Origin: Eubacteriales bacterium mix99
GTDB taxonomy: Bacteria; Bacillota; Clostridia; Caldicoprobacterales; DTU083
Assembly (NCBI GenBank): GCA_038396605.1
Contig: CP121690.1
Coordinates: forward strand, 838,500 to 902,499
Direction of reading: 5' to 3'
DNA: 64,000 nucleotides
Position numbers and translations under genes: made by a program. This document shows positions 15,238-24,465 of the stretch, piece by piece. The notes beneath the pieces were generated by a model that worked only from the letters and a program-made list of their open reading frames with translations, had not been told where the DNA came from and made no database searches. The stretch's first letter is position 1. The number at the start of each line of letters is the position of its first letter.

Positions 15238-15948
15238 CTACTCCTCCTCCAGCTCAATCAATGGATCCTGTTCTGTTGTATTTTTGGGAACAAATGGCTT
15301 CCCATAAGGATTGGAGATACAGATGAAATTTGAACCGCAAACACGCCGAAATCCATATTCCCTGTGAGTTTGATCAAAGGACAGCGGCAAATCACGCTGT
15401 ACATAACCACCAGCTGTTTCATTTCCCACGTCCATTAGAATAGGCAGGCGAACCTCCGCATCCTCCTTTTTCCTCATCCATTCATGAACCAGCCATGGCT
15501 CTTCCCTTAACGCTTCCAAAAGAGTCCTTCCTTCACGAACGCCAAGTGACAGGCGTCCTTCAGGAGGGCAGGAGCGCCTTCCAAGGAATAATGGAAACTC
15601 CGGATGCTGCAGAGCATAGTCAATTTGATCCAGAAAGGCATCTTCTCCCTCCAACCCTACCAGGAAAATTGCATCTGACAGATAATAACGAGTGGTAACA
15701 TAAGTGGATTTTCTACTTTTTACTGTATGGTAATCCCGTAATAATATCCCATCCCGATCAACCCGTACACCAAATCGGAGAGCAGACAAGTCGTTTATTT
15801 TTTCATTCCGCCGCCGCCCAAGTGCAGCAGCGATCAAACCTACAACACCACTTTTTGTGGGCACACGTTCTGTACCTCGACGTTCAAACTTAACCATACC
15901 TCCCCATGATTGCAACGGCGCAGCCAAACGCATCAGCAAAGTGCTCAT
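15238..15948 (-). CDS. cas5: Cascade subunit Cas5e (CasD)
   Basis: A 236-residue RAMP-fold protein that binds the 5' handle of the crRNA and caps the Cas7 backbone next to Cse1. The diagnostic N-terminal motif of I-E Cas5, LLMRLAAPLQSWGG, occupies residues 4-17, followed by the conserved TKSGVVGLIAAALG (31-44). FLGRRSCPP near residue 121 is also family-typical. The start codon overlaps the cas7 stop as ATGA. The C-terminal tail is acidic (ELEEE). Order and spacing match standard I-E operons. Confidence 0.95.
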   Translation of the reverse strand: MSTLLMRLAAPLQSWGGMVKFERRGTERVPTKSGVVGLIAAALGRRRNEKINDLSALRFGVRVDRDGILLRDYHTVKSRKSTYVTTRYYLSDAIFLVGLEGEDAFLDQIDYALQHPEFPLFLGRRSCPPEGRLSLGVREGRTLLEALREEPWLVHEWMRKKEDAEVRLPILMDVGNETAGGYVQRDLPLSFDQTHREYGFRRVCGSNFICISNPYGKPFVPKNTTEQDPLIELEEE

Positions 15949-17054
15949 TGATCATCCCCGCCATTTCCCAAATGTACCTGAATCGCATCCTCCAATTTAT
16001 TAAGTAAATCATTAAATGAATAAGCTTCACCCAAATCAGACAACGAATCACCTGTTACAAGAGACAGATCAGGCTTGCCAAGCCAATTTTCATACACTGT
16101 CTTTGTGTACTTTACGAATGCCTTTTCTGAAGCGGCTACAAATCCCTCATCGTTGTTTTTCCCTGCTTTTATAGGATCTTCAAAGGCACCAACCAGATTG
16201 ATGGGCTGGTCGGTACGCAGTGTAACCAGAACGGCATCCGGCAAAGTGCGATTCGCAAAAGTATTTTGCTTTCCGGTTGGCATAGAGCAGACAAACGCAC
16301 GAACGAATCCTTTTACTGCATCTGCTGTATCTTTTCTTAGCTGACGATGCAATTCATGTACAGCCACTGTCGCATAGCGATACAAAGTCGAAGAGTTGAA
16401 TTCCACCGTTCCGATATGTCCGGCACCGGCATTGTCTTCCGGAGCCATATCATCCACAGCGGTAAAGTAGTCATATTCATTATTCACCTTATGCGTCGAA
16501 ATGCTATGGGCTACCTGAGCACAGGCATCTGTATTTAATGAAGGATCATCCGCCACCATGCGACCAAACAACGCAATATCTATACCCGGAAATCCCTTTA
16601 ATGCATTCTGCACCTTTGTCTTGGCTTCTTTTGTCAATTTGGCCTTAATTGTATCCGGATCATTTACTGCAAGTTCGGACAGCGCCTTCGCCTGTGCAAA
16701 ACTCAGAAAAAACAAGGCATCTGTACCATTCTCAACTGTTTTAATTTTAAGACCGGCATTTTTCAATATTTGCTCTGCTGCCTTCTCAGGATCATCAACG
16801 CCTCCCAGCGCCTGAATTTCATTTGCCACCATCTGAACAATATGTTTTGTCCGTGCACTTAAATTCTCCTTTGGAAATATATCCCTGAACATATCCCGCA
16901 TAGCTTTTTTCCAGCTCTGAGAGGAGACTCTTGCACGCACTGCACCGCCATATATAGCAGTCTTTGGGCTGCCGGTATCGTCACGATTGACACAGCTTGG
17001 AGGTACTGTCTGGAGCACATGCACATCCACATAAAGTCTGTTATTTGATTTCAT
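15945..17054 (-). CDS. cas7: Cascade backbone subunit Cas7e (CasC/Cse4)
   Basis: The 369-residue protein forms the helical backbone of Cascade, six copies along the crRNA spacer in characterised I-E complexes. Visible family motifs are VPPSCVNRDDTGSPK near the N-terminus, RARVSSQSWKKAMRD, and the TAVDDMAPEDNAGAGHIGT segment in the middle. I use the ATG at 17054, since AGGGTGG lies 8 nt upstream. A GTG four codons earlier (17066) has the Shine-Dalgarno on top of it and is unlikely. It follows cse2 by 25 nt and overlaps cas5 in an ATGA. Confidence 0.95.
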   Translation of the reverse strand: MKSNNRLYVDVHVLQTVPPSCVNRDDTGSPKTAIYGGAVRARVSSQSWKKAMRDMFRDIFPKENLSARTKHIVQMVANEIQALGGVDDPEKAAEQILKNAGLKIKTVENGTDALFFLSFAQAKALSELAVNDPDTIKAKLTKEAKTKVQNALKGFPGIDIALFGRMVADDPSLNTDACAQVAHSISTHKVNNEYDYFTAVDDMAPEDNAGAGHIGTVEFNSSTLYRYATVAVHELHRQLRKDTADAVKGFVRAFVCSMPTGKQNTFANRTLPDAVLVTLRTDQPINLVGAFEDPIKAGKNNDEGFVAASEKAFVKYTKTVYENWLGKPDLSLVTGDSLSDLGEAYSFNDLLNKLEDAIQVHLGNGGDDQ

Positions 17055-17079
17055 AATAAAAACCACCCTTTCTTATTGT

Positions 17080-17676
17080 TCAATCATTTTTATTTTCTTC
17101 CGAATTCTGAATTCGATAAAAGTCCCGTCCCCATTTTAAGCGCACACCATCTCTGGCTTCAGGAAACTGAAATCGATAAAGATCTTCTGCCAGTGCCGGA
17201 TAATCCAACGCAATGTTTTCCGATTTCAGAAGCTGAATTAACCCACGTAAATGATGGGAAAGTTCCTCCATGCTGTCTGAAGTAACGACCGTATCAAAAC
17301 GTCTTTTAATTCTCTTTTCATCCTCATCATTTTTTACCAGTTTTCGAGCAGCAACACCAAGAGATTGTTTCTCCTGACACATACATTGATTCACATTTCC
17401 CCCCTGCTGGTGCAGAGCATAAAAGGTAAGAGCTATGTATACAGCCCACTCGCCTTGTGTTGGACTATCCCCCTTCCCCTGTAATGTTTCCGGCAGGCCA
17501 TTCAGTGTAACATCCCAGAGTTCCGGCATACTACCGGGCATTTTACCAATTCCTCTGCGCAATTTCGCTAAAGTTGCTTTCACAGCAGATTCCTTATGGC
17601 TTTCTGTCAATTGCTTAATCTTGTAACGCACAAAGTTACTTACTTGCTTTCTTGGTTGCTTTTCCTGATCTGCCAT
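17080..17676 (-). CDS. cse2: Cascade small subunit Cse2 (CasB)
   Basis: A 198-residue, helix-rich, basic protein matching Cse2, which lines the inner face of Cascade as a dimer and stabilises the R-loop. Family signatures are the arginine-rich KATLAKLRRGIGK near residue 35, the GEWAVYIALTFYALHQQ helix, and RFDTVVTSDSMEELSHHLRGLIQLL. Its first 41 nt overlap the 3' end of cse1, implying coupled translation. Length is normal for the family. Confidence 0.93.
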   Translation of the reverse strand: MADQEKQPRKQVSNFVRYKIKQLTESHKESAVKATLAKLRRGIGKMPGSMPELWDVTLNGLPETLQGKGDSPTQGEWAVYIALTFYALHQQGGNVNQCMCQEKQSLGVAARKLVKNDEDEKRIKRRFDTVVTSDSMEELSHHLRGLIQLLKSENIALDYPALAEDLYRFQFPEARDGVRLKWGRDFYRIQNSEENKND

Positions 17677-19306
17677 TCTTCTTCTCTCCTTTCTCTAAAC
17701 TCTCCCGTGTAGCAGTACGATACAAAAATTGGTTATAAACTTCCGGGGCGATATAGCGGTATTCTTTTTTGGTCTTCATGTTCATAAGACTTCGTCCCAC
17801 ATAAGCCTGCGGGCCACATTGACCCACCAACTCCTTTCCTAAAACGCGAATAATTCGTTTCTCCTCTTCCCACCAACCAGAACAGGATTTATCCATGCTA
17901 TCCTTTTTCGGATCAATCCCTTCCAACCATTGACGAAATGGAATATCCAATCGAAAATATGCTTGTTCCCTGGCTGAATTTTGCTGATTTTTGCCATCCG
18001 TATCTCCCGTTGCCCGGGCAAGATTGCTTGCAAGCCATCCTACCTGTCCAACAAGTTTATCTGCAACTTCTATTTCATTAATGATGCGCATCGTCCAATC
18101 TTCTCCCAAGCTCATCAGCAAATTCGTATTGAAAGATAATGAATCACTAAACACATCTTCGACTGACATATTTATCATCCCAGTACTATTGTATTTAACC
18201 GCAGCAGTCATAAATTTACAGTGAGTATCCGGAATCAACCCCTTTCTTTTCAAAATAGCAGTCCAACTTATCACCCCAGGACGATGTTTGCCCTCACCCT
18301 GTGAAATGAGAGTTGAAAAATCTCTCCACAACTGGCGTGTCGGATCATGTCTTTTGGGATAGTATTCCGGCGGATCTCCCTCTTTTTTTGCAGCGTTCCT
18401 CCAAACAGTCATTTGTTCGGCAAATGCTTTTTCCTCTGAAAAAAAGTCCCCGCCTCGAAGCAAGTAGCCTGTCACTAAATCCCCTTTTCGCTTGAGCAGC
18501 AAACGACGTGATTGTAAAGTAAGCAGTTCAGAAGGATTATCCGGAATTGTAATGACACAGGAAGCATCAGATCTAACTGTTCCTAATTCCCAGATCGGTT
18601 TTTCTTTACCCCATAGTTTTTCTTCACCGTCTTCTAAGAAAACAAGATTCAGTAATAACGTTTCAAATAAATCTTTGCCTTCTGCTACAATCAAACCCAA
18701 TCTCCCTAACCATCCCACTTTATATTTGGGCTGCTTATTCTCACCACGTCCCTTACTACTTCCAGACACATCATCAAATCCATTCACATACAGGAGCCAA
18801 CGAGCAGCCTCCGCATAAGTTAATGTATTCTTTCCATCTCCAGTGCGTTGTGAAAATAATCGGACCTTGTTATTGCTTTCCGATAACTCCCCATTCATTT
18901 TTGCCGCAGTATATTTAATTGCCTTATTCAACCCTGCCACTTGATAAAATGGCCGTTCGGGATGAAAGAGATAAAATCGCTCTTCGTAATGCAAAAGATA
19001 GTCCTCCATGATCTGCATGGGGAAAGAGCCCCTATCCCATAAGGATTTCCATCTCCTCAAAGCATCCTCAGGTGATGTAATCTGAGCGAATTGTCCATTT
19101 ACATCATAGCGTGCAAACACAGCATGCAAAACGGCCAGAAGCAATCGAAGTACTGCCACATCCTGTGTTGGAAGTTCCCCAGCCAGGCGTTGATATTCCG
19201 GAGCATGCTGGAATACATCCAACAAGGAAACTTCTTCTTCCTTGCCATCCTTTCTCATTACCAAAATCCATGGTTCATGCAACAGGCAAAATTCTTTTTC
19301 AGGCAT
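17636..19306 (-). CDS. cse1: Cascade large subunit Cse1 (CasA)
   Basis: Cse1 recognises the PAM in target DNA and recruits Cas3. From the chosen start the protein has 556 residues and opens with EFCLLHEPWILV, the family's usual first strand. A typical FNTNLLMSLGEDWT segment and a helical C-terminal bundle follow. AGGAGG at 19316-19321 lies 9 nt upstream of the ATG at 19306; an ATG at 19312 is only 3 nt away and less likely. The frame stays open further upstream into cas3, but that part does not resemble Cse1. The start overlaps the last 8 nt of cas3. Confidence 0.94.
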   Translation of the reverse strand: MPEKEFCLLHEPWILVMRKDGKEEEVSLLDVFQHAPEYQRLAGELPTQDVAVLRLLLAVLHAVFARYDVNGQFAQITSPEDALRRWKSLWDRGSFPMQIMEDYLLHYEERFYLFHPERPFYQVAGLNKAIKYTAAKMNGELSESNNKVRLFSQRTGDGKNTLTYAEAARWLLYVNGFDDVSGSSKGRGENKQPKYKVGWLGRLGLIVAEGKDLFETLLLNLVFLEDGEEKLWGKEKPIWELGTVRSDASCVITIPDNPSELLTLQSRRLLLKRKGDLVTGYLLRGGDFFSEEKAFAEQMTVWRNAAKKEGDPPEYYPKRHDPTRQLWRDFSTLISQGEGKHRPGVISWTAILKRKGLIPDTHCKFMTAAVKYNSTGMINMSVEDVFSDSLSFNTNLLMSLGEDWTMRIINEIEVADKLVGQVGWLASNLARATGDTDGKNQQNSAREQAYFRLDIPFRQWLEGIDPKKDSMDKSCSGWWEEEKRIIRVLGKELVGQCGPQAYVGRSLMNMKTKKEYRYIAPEVYNQFLYRTATRESLEKGEKKNGRSGKATKKASK

Positions 19307-22106
19307 TATCATTAACCTCCTTTTTATAACGTAATCCATAAGTGCGATCATAGTTAAGATGGTAACCACACAAACTTCCTGAACATTGACTATCCAAAAT
19401 TAAAAACAGTTCGCCTTTCAACCACGTCGACTCCTGCCATACAGATAGCCGTTCACTATTGACTTCCTCCAATTCTTCAATGGTTTGGTCAATAATCCAT
19501 GGTGCACAAAGAGCGTTAGGCAAGCGAATACTTTGACGGGCAAGTGCTTTTGCCAGATGATTACTGGGTACATCAGTCGGCGATATTTCACGGCCTTCTT
19601 CCTGCCAAGGCAAAAAGCATAGCCTGCCGTCGCCGGTTTCCCGAATCAACAACACCTCAATGGATTCATCCGTGTCACGAACCGCTGCTTCTCCACGCTT
19701 TTCCGACACATCCGTATCCAGCCAGCCCACCAGATTCTGCAGTGAGTTCGACCAGGGTGGAGATATCCGAAACTTTTTAGCCATATCCTCTTTCTTCTCA
19801 ATCCGCTTTTCCTGTTCTCTTTTCGCTTTCTGATAATCCGCTGGTTTCGGAGAAAAATCAATATTTTCATCATAAACATTCTGCACCAGCTGTGGAATAT
19901 CCTTCGGTATTTCGACTTGTTTTGGCAAAAATGCTTTCGTGCGCATTAACAAATACTTCCCATAAATTGCCTCCGCACCCTCTTCAAAACTATCGTCACC
20001 GAGGACGCCCATAATCAAACATTGCGGCACTTGGAGTTTTGCCCTTCTTGACCTTTTATGCCGATGCAAACGTCCGATTCTCTGCAGCAATAAATCCATT
20101 GGACAAATATCCGTCACCAGAGCATCAAAATCTATGTCGAGAGATTGCTCCAGTACCTGCGTTCCGACGACAATGCGCTTTTCCGGGCGTCTTGTCTCTC
20201 CCCCCGGTTTTCCCAATTCCCTTCGTAAATCATCCTCTTTCTTAATTCTATCCGGAGCCAGGAAAAGAGAATGAAGTAATTTTACAACACCTTCTCCAAA
20301 ATGATCGATCAGAATCCGTGTTAATTCCTGCGCACGTTTTACAGTATTAACGATTACACCGACACAACCCCCTTCCCAAAGAAGAAAATCCAGTTTGTTT
20401 ACAAGATCCTCTTCTGAAAGGAAATCAAGTGAAACCATCCTGGAATCTGCTTTATCCGGCAAAACGGATTTTTGCTTTATTTGATTCCCATTCGTATAGG
20501 TAATTAGTGGATAGTCCCGACTTGTTGTCCATCCCTCAGTTTCTTCGCTCAAAGGTTTTGCATTTCGTCCTAATGGATCATCCTGTTGCACCGGCAAATA
20601 ATCCTTGTTCTGATATGCTCTGATCACCGCCTTTCGTTTTTTAGCAGGCAAAGTTGCCGAAAGCACAATAACTGGTACGTGATATCTGCCAAGCCAATTC
20701 AGTGCCCGATACAGATACTGATTCATATAGGCATCATAAGCATGACATTCGTCAATGATAACAACCTTATCGGAAAGCCCAAGATGGCGAAGCATTACAT
20801 GCTTCTGCTTCAACGCCGCAAGCAGAAGTTGATCAATCGTCCCGACAACAAAATCAGCAAGCAGAGTTGTTTTCTTCCCTTCAAACCACTGATGCACAAA
20901 AACACCACTGTCGCCTTCTTCATCAATTCCGATGTTCGTGCTTCCCTTCAGATACTTCAATGATTGAATCTCACGATTAAACTGTGCTTTTCCATGAGCC
21001 AATTCCAGAGAGTGTTTGCTATCTGCATTTAATGCGTTTATCCAGTCAATAATACGACGTAAAATACCATCGGCTGTCGCCTGTGTCGGCAAGGCGAAAA
21101 ATATACCGGAACAATTTGCTTTATAGGCGAATACTTCAGCGCAGGCCAAAGCTGCTTCCGTTTTACCGGATCCCATAGGAGCTTCCAATACAAGAATGCC
21201 AGGATCCTGAATAGCAGCTGCCGTTTTTTCAACAGCTGTCTGCATGATTTTCGGTGCTGAAAATCCAAACCGTTCCGGATACAAATCAACTGACTTCCAT
21301 GTGTCACTTGCTTTCCAGGGGTCCGTAAGGTTCAATATCTCCCACGCTTCCTGAATCCGCGTTTTCGGATCCAGGGATTCCGATAAATCCTCCAGACGTA
21401 TATATGGAAAATAGTCTTCATTACTGGCAATCCAATCTGCCATAATCAGCAGCCCGCAAAGCAATACCTGAGATTGCATATTGGGATTTGGGACTTCAGA
21501 TATATTGGAGAACCCTGCCTGATCCAACGCAAAACTCAGCAATTCCCTCTGAACATACGTCCAGGCTTCTTTTCCTTCCCTTTCCATATAATAATTCATT
21601 GGATAGGTATTGAGACCATATCTTAGTAACGTATCTGCCTCAGGAGGTTTGCCATGATGCGAGCCCAAAACTGCAGCGACACTTTCAGAACATTTGGCAT
21701 CCAGCAATAAAACTTGCGTTGCAAGAGCATGCGGTGTCCTGCTTGCATTTATAAATTTCTGATAAGACTGCATAGGTAATCCTGCAGCGATCAATTCCTC
21801 CTCTATTCGCACATCCAACTCATGATTCAGTGGAATGCATTGCTTTGCCTGAAATACAGGTGTCGCTTTCCCCAGATCGTGTACTGCAGCCAAAAATACA
21901 AAAAGCTGCAAAGGGTCTGCATTGCCCAATCCGCTGATGCCATCAACAATCGTCTCCTTTACACCTTCCGGAAGCCATTTATTCCATAGCCTCCTGGCAA
22001 CCGAAGCAGAATCGGACAGATGTATGTATAGTGGGAGCCAAAGCGGATCACCATTTTTACTCGATTTCTTTGCCCAGAGCCTTTGGGCAGCTTTAGATAG
22101 CGTCAT
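19299..22106 (-). CDS. cas3: CRISPR-associated nuclease-helicase Cas3
   Basis: A 935-residue Cas3 with both activities in one chain, the effector that unwinds and degrades DNA bound by Cascade. The N-terminal HD nuclease shows H76-D77 in AAVHDLGKA and the second histidine pair in GSHHGKPPE (149-151). The helicase has Walker A GSGKT (312-316), the DECH motif (452-455), motif III SAT (483-485) and the motif VI region QRIGRLHRH. A C-terminal domain completes the fold. The ATG has AAGGAAG 9 nt upstream. It is the first gene of the operon, driven by the promoter at 22195-22223, with a 5' UTR of about 80 nt. Confidence 0.97.
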   Translation of the reverse strand: MTLSKAAQRLWAKKSSKNGDPLWLPLYIHLSDSASVARRLWNKWLPEGVKETIVDGISGLGNADPLQLFVFLAAVHDLGKATPVFQAKQCIPLNHELDVRIEEELIAAGLPMQSYQKFINASRTPHALATQVLLLDAKCSESVAAVLGSHHGKPPEADTLLRYGLNTYPMNYYMEREGKEAWTYVQRELLSFALDQAGFSNISEVPNPNMQSQVLLCGLLIMADWIASNEDYFPYIRLEDLSESLDPKTRIQEAWEILNLTDPWKASDTWKSVDLYPERFGFSAPKIMQTAVEKTAAAIQDPGILVLEAPMGSGKTEAALACAEVFAYKANCSGIFFALPTQATADGILRRIIDWINALNADSKHSLELAHGKAQFNREIQSLKYLKGSTNIGIDEEGDSGVFVHQWFEGKKTTLLADFVVGTIDQLLLAALKQKHVMLRHLGLSDKVVIIDECHAYDAYMNQYLYRALNWLGRYHVPVIVLSATLPAKKRKAVIRAYQNKDYLPVQQDDPLGRNAKPLSEETEGWTTSRDYPLITYTNGNQIKQKSVLPDKADSRMVSLDFLSEEDLVNKLDFLLWEGGCVGVIVNTVKRAQELTRILIDHFGEGVVKLLHSLFLAPDRIKKEDDLRRELGKPGGETRRPEKRIVVGTQVLEQSLDIDFDALVTDICPMDLLLQRIGRLHRHKRSRRAKLQVPQCLIMGVLGDDSFEEGAEAIYGKYLLMRTKAFLPKQVEIPKDIPQLVQNVYDENIDFSPKPADYQKAKREQEKRIEKKEDMAKKFRISPPWSNSLQNLVGWLDTDVSEKRGEAAVRDTDESIEVLLIRETGDGRLCFLPWQEEGREISPTDVPSNHLAKALARQSIRLPNALCAPWIIDQTIEELEEVNSERLSVWQESTWLKGELFLILDSQCSGSLCGYHLNYDRTYGLRYKKEVNDNA

Positions 22107-22194
22107 CTTATTCGACTTCCTTGTCAGTTATTTAATAAAACTTGTAGTTAAATTGTATATATGAGTTTTTTAATTGAAAAAACCTACATAATTT

Positions 22195-22223
22195 ATCATA
22201 TAGCAAAAAAGCAAATAAGACAA
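22195..22223 (-). promoter_or_regulatory. Promoter of the cas operon
   Basis: On the minus strand TTGTCT (22223-22218), 17 nt and TATGAT (22200-22195) form a good sigma-A promoter 89 nt before cas3. The -10 matches consensus at five of six positions. Downstream, an AT-rich inverted repeat (GTTTTTT, AATTG, AAAAAAC near 22164-22182) sits in the 5' UTR and could bind a regulator. It lies directly behind the stop codon of the neighbouring membrane protein gene. Confidence 0.6.
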
Positions 22224-22233
22224 GAACCCCCTT

Positions 22234-22668
22234 TCATTCATCAAACTTTACCACTGTCAGCACCAGCTGATCCTCCCTGTATGCTGGACTGACATAAATG
22301 CTGACCTGTTTATCCCCAACCTGCGGGACCGGGCCGGGCACCTCCTCTGTCATAACCACCTTATAGGTTCCCTCCGGAGCTTTTACCGTAACATGATAAA
22401 CTTTTCCTTCCTTTTCGATGGCCGCAATGTCCCCGGTCAGGCAGACTATTTTACCGTTCATATTGCCTCCCATTATGTCGTCATAGTCCGCCTGCACCGC
22501 TGCCATCTCCGGGGCGTTCACGGCATACACCATGCCAATGGCCCCCAGGAGCAGGAAAGACACGGCAAAAATCCCAAGTATTCTTTTTGACTGTTGACGT
22601 CTTGCTTTGAAAAATAGGACAATCAGGCATACTACAAATCCAATTACTCCAACCAGAAATAACTCCAT
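22234..22668 (-). CDS. Small membrane protein, unknown function
   Basis: I do not recognise a named family. From the ATG at 22668 the protein has 144 residues: a first membrane helix (about 2-20), a second one (about 29-50, LGIFAVSFLLLGAIGMVYAV), then a C-terminal domain with a beta-rich stretch, AIEKEGKVYHVTVKAPEGTY, likely outside the membrane. A TTG start 21 codons upstream (22731) is possible but has no better ribosome site; GGAGG lies 12 nt before the ATG. It is co-oriented with the WYL regulator upstream and the cas operon downstream. A role in CRISPR control or signalling is only a guess from position. Confidence 0.7.
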   Translation of the reverse strand: MELFLVGVIGFVVCLIVLFFKARRQQSKRILGIFAVSFLLLGAIGMVYAVNAPEMAAVQADYDDIMGGNMNGKIVCLTGDIAAIEKEGKVYHVTVKAPEGTYKVVMTEEVPGPVPQVGDKQVSIYVSPAYREDQLVLTVVKFDE

Positions 22669-22696
22669 GACAAACAAAAGCCTCCAACAAGTGATT

Positions 22697-22774
22697 TTAT
22701 TGTTTATAATGCTCTGCCAGGCCCATAACAATCACAACCGGTATCAGCAAAACGCTGCAAGTGATCCAGAACAT
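22697..22774 (-). CDS. Possible 25-residue membrane peptide
   Basis: A short frame begins with ATG at 22774 after a purine-rich GAAGGGGGCAGGG site and encodes MFWITCSVLLIPVVIVMGLA plus a short polar tail ending in HYKQ. That is one membrane helix. It sits 48 nt after the WYL gene and 28 nt before the next membrane protein, so it would be the middle gene of a three-gene unit. Support is the ribosome site, the hydrophobic composition and the position only. Confidence 0.4.
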   Translation of the reverse strand: MFWITCSVLLIPVVIVMGLAEHYKQ

Positions 22775-22822
22775 ATCCCTGCCCCCTTCAAACTGCCATC
22801 GGACATCTCTGTCCCTCCGGCT

Positions 22823-23872
22823 TTATATCTTTTCCTGATCTTCCTGTCCTTTTACAGGATCGATCCTTTGAGGGCCGTCCTTCTCCCGGCTGTTCTTCTG
22901 GGAATCCTCCGGTTTCGCATATAATTTTTGTACTTCGCATGTCTCCTGTACAATCTGATCGGCCAGCTCCTGCGGCTTGATTACCCTGGCCAGCCTTCCG
23001 AATCCCAGGACCCATTTCTTGATTTCCTCCAGGCCATCCACCCTCGCACGGAAAATAATGGAACCATCTTTTCGTGCTATAATTTTCTGAGTGGGGAGCC
23101 ACAGTTTTTCAGACACCCAGACAGAAGCAGGATGATAGAACTGGATCTCCACCTTCCTTTGCTTCCCCTTGATCAGGGTAAAGGTATCCTGCAGATAAGT
23201 ATGCGGAGAATAATCGTCCTTTATTTTATAAGTATCAGTCAGCACCTCAATTCCTTCTATCCGCATGAGCTTGAACATGCGGATTGTCTCCCGCAGATGG
23301 CAATAACCGATGACATACCAGGAGGAATCCCGGAAAATAAGGTTATAGGGATCCAGTTTCCTTACGGTGGACTGCTTCTTGATGGGATTGTTATAATCAA
23401 TGCGGATACTGTTTCTGTGCAGTATAGCCTGCTGGATGGTACGCAGATAGTCCCCTGTTTTCTTTGTGATATCCGCTTTCCCCCTACTGTCGGCAAAATC
23501 GCTTTGATCTGTGGGATGCGAAGTGTCTATGACTTTGCCCTGCGCCACTTTGATCTTGGCAAATGCTGTTTTGATCTCATGCTCATAGGTGAATCCATTG
23601 GTTTTATTTAAAAATTCTTCGGCAAGCAACAGGGCGCTGTACTCCACTTCATCCAATCCGGGCGGCCGAAACTCATAGTCTTTGCTCAGATAATATCCGC
23701 CGTTTTTGCCGCTCATGCCTTCAATGGGGACACCCTCCATCCGCAGGCTCTCAATATAGGCCTTGATGTTCCTCGGGGATGTCTCCAGCAGCTCGCCCAG
23801 TCTCCCGGCACTGATCATATAATAGGTCTGCAGCAGGGCAACAATTTTAAACATCATAGCAATTTTACTCAT
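22823..23872 (-). CDS. WYL-domain transcriptional regulator
   Basis: The 349-residue protein starts with a winged HTH (about 1-60: KIVALLQTYYMISAGRLGELLETSPRNIKAYIESL), followed by a WYL domain (about 140-225: DPYNLIFRDSSWYVIGYCH, RMFKLMRIEGI) and a WCX-type C-terminal extension ending in a charged tail. WYL domains bind nucleic acid or small ligands, and such regulators are repeatedly found beside CRISPR-Cas and other defence loci. The ATG at 23872 is chosen because GGAGG lies 8 nt upstream; that site falls inside the first codons of the longer frame (23887). It is co-oriented with cas3, about 720 bp ahead of it, so control of the cas operon is a reasonable inference. Confidence 0.88.
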   Translation of the reverse strand: MSKIAMMFKIVALLQTYYMISAGRLGELLETSPRNIKAYIESLRMEGVPIEGMSGKNGGYYLSKDYEFRPPGLDEVEYSALLLAEEFLNKTNGFTYEHEIKTAFAKIKVAQGKVIDTSHPTDQSDFADSRGKADITKKTGDYLRTIQQAILHRNSIRIDYNNPIKKQSTVRKLDPYNLIFRDSSWYVIGYCHLRETIRMFKLMRIEGIEVLTDTYKIKDDYSPHTYLQDTFTLIKGKQRKVEIQFYHPASVWVSEKLWLPTQKIIARKDGSIIFRARVDGLEEIKKWVLGFGRLARVIKPQELADQIVQETCEVQKLYAKPEDSQKNSREKDGPQRIDPVKGQEDQEKI

Positions 23873-23887
23873 GACATCTTCCTCCAT

Positions 23888-24297
23888 CGATTTCCTTTAT
23901 TATATTATCACAGTAATCAGACACTATAGTATACACAAATGTATGTTCTTCTATGGTTCCCTTTTTATTGTCGAAATTTGAATATTCCTGTTGTATTGGT
24001 ACTCGTCATTCCATTTGCTGCGGCTTCCTATTGATATCATTCTCCAGATCTCCTCCGTTTCCTTTTATTTTTCATTATATTTAACAGTTATTCCGCATTT
24101 ATCCATGTTACGGACTAACCTGTATAATATTACCTTTCGGCATATCGTTTCCATTGTTTATAGTGTGTTTATAGTGGAATGTTGTTATGAAGGAATACTT
24201 CGCTCAGAATGTCCAAATACCGAGGTGTGTGTAGCAGGATAATGTAGTTGCAGGGCAATGTGGTTACACAGAATATTTTCAAATTTTCAAATCCCTC
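23888..24297. other. Intergenic region between the WYL gene and clpB
   Basis: About 410 bp of AT-rich sequence between divergent genes. It must hold the WYL promoter (AT-rich TATAAT-like elements lie at 23898-23905), but I could not fix a convincing -35. The only sizeable frame (23991-24242, plus) lacks a good ribosome site and any recognisable sequence. Confidence 0.6.
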
Positions 24298-24326
24298 TTG
24301 CATAATTCAGGGAAAAGCATTATAAT
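24298..24326 (+). promoter_or_regulatory. clpB promoter
   Basis: TTGCAT (24298-24303), a 17-nt spacer and a perfect TATAAT (24321-24326) form a strong sigma-A promoter. Transcription should start near 24333, immediately before the CtsR operator, giving a 5' UTR of about 130 nt. Confidence 0.8.
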
Positions 24327-24335
24327 ATTTTTAAA

Positions 24336-24352
24336 GGTCAAAGTAAGTCAAA
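24336..24352 (+). promoter_or_regulatory. CtsR operator of clpB
   Basis: Two direct heptads, GGTCAAA and AGTCAAA, separated by GTA match the CtsR heat-shock repressor site (RGTCAAA-NAN-RGTCAAA) at both heptads, with T instead of A in the spacer centre. The site covers about +3 to +20 of the clpB transcript, where bound repressor would block transcription. The ctsR gene is not in the window. Confidence 0.8.
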
Positions 24353-24465
24353 TTAAGGTGAAAAACCTTTGCTGGTGATGGCGGGTTTGGAACCCTGGTT
24401 GGGGCCTTTAATATAGTGTAATTCAAAATGTAATTGGAAATACAAAATGCAGGAGGGCGAAAGAC

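Noticed and set aside
23991-24242. 83-residue plus-strand frame before clpB
   Set aside because: No ribosome site, low-complexity hydrophobic composition, and it lies in an AT-rich control region.
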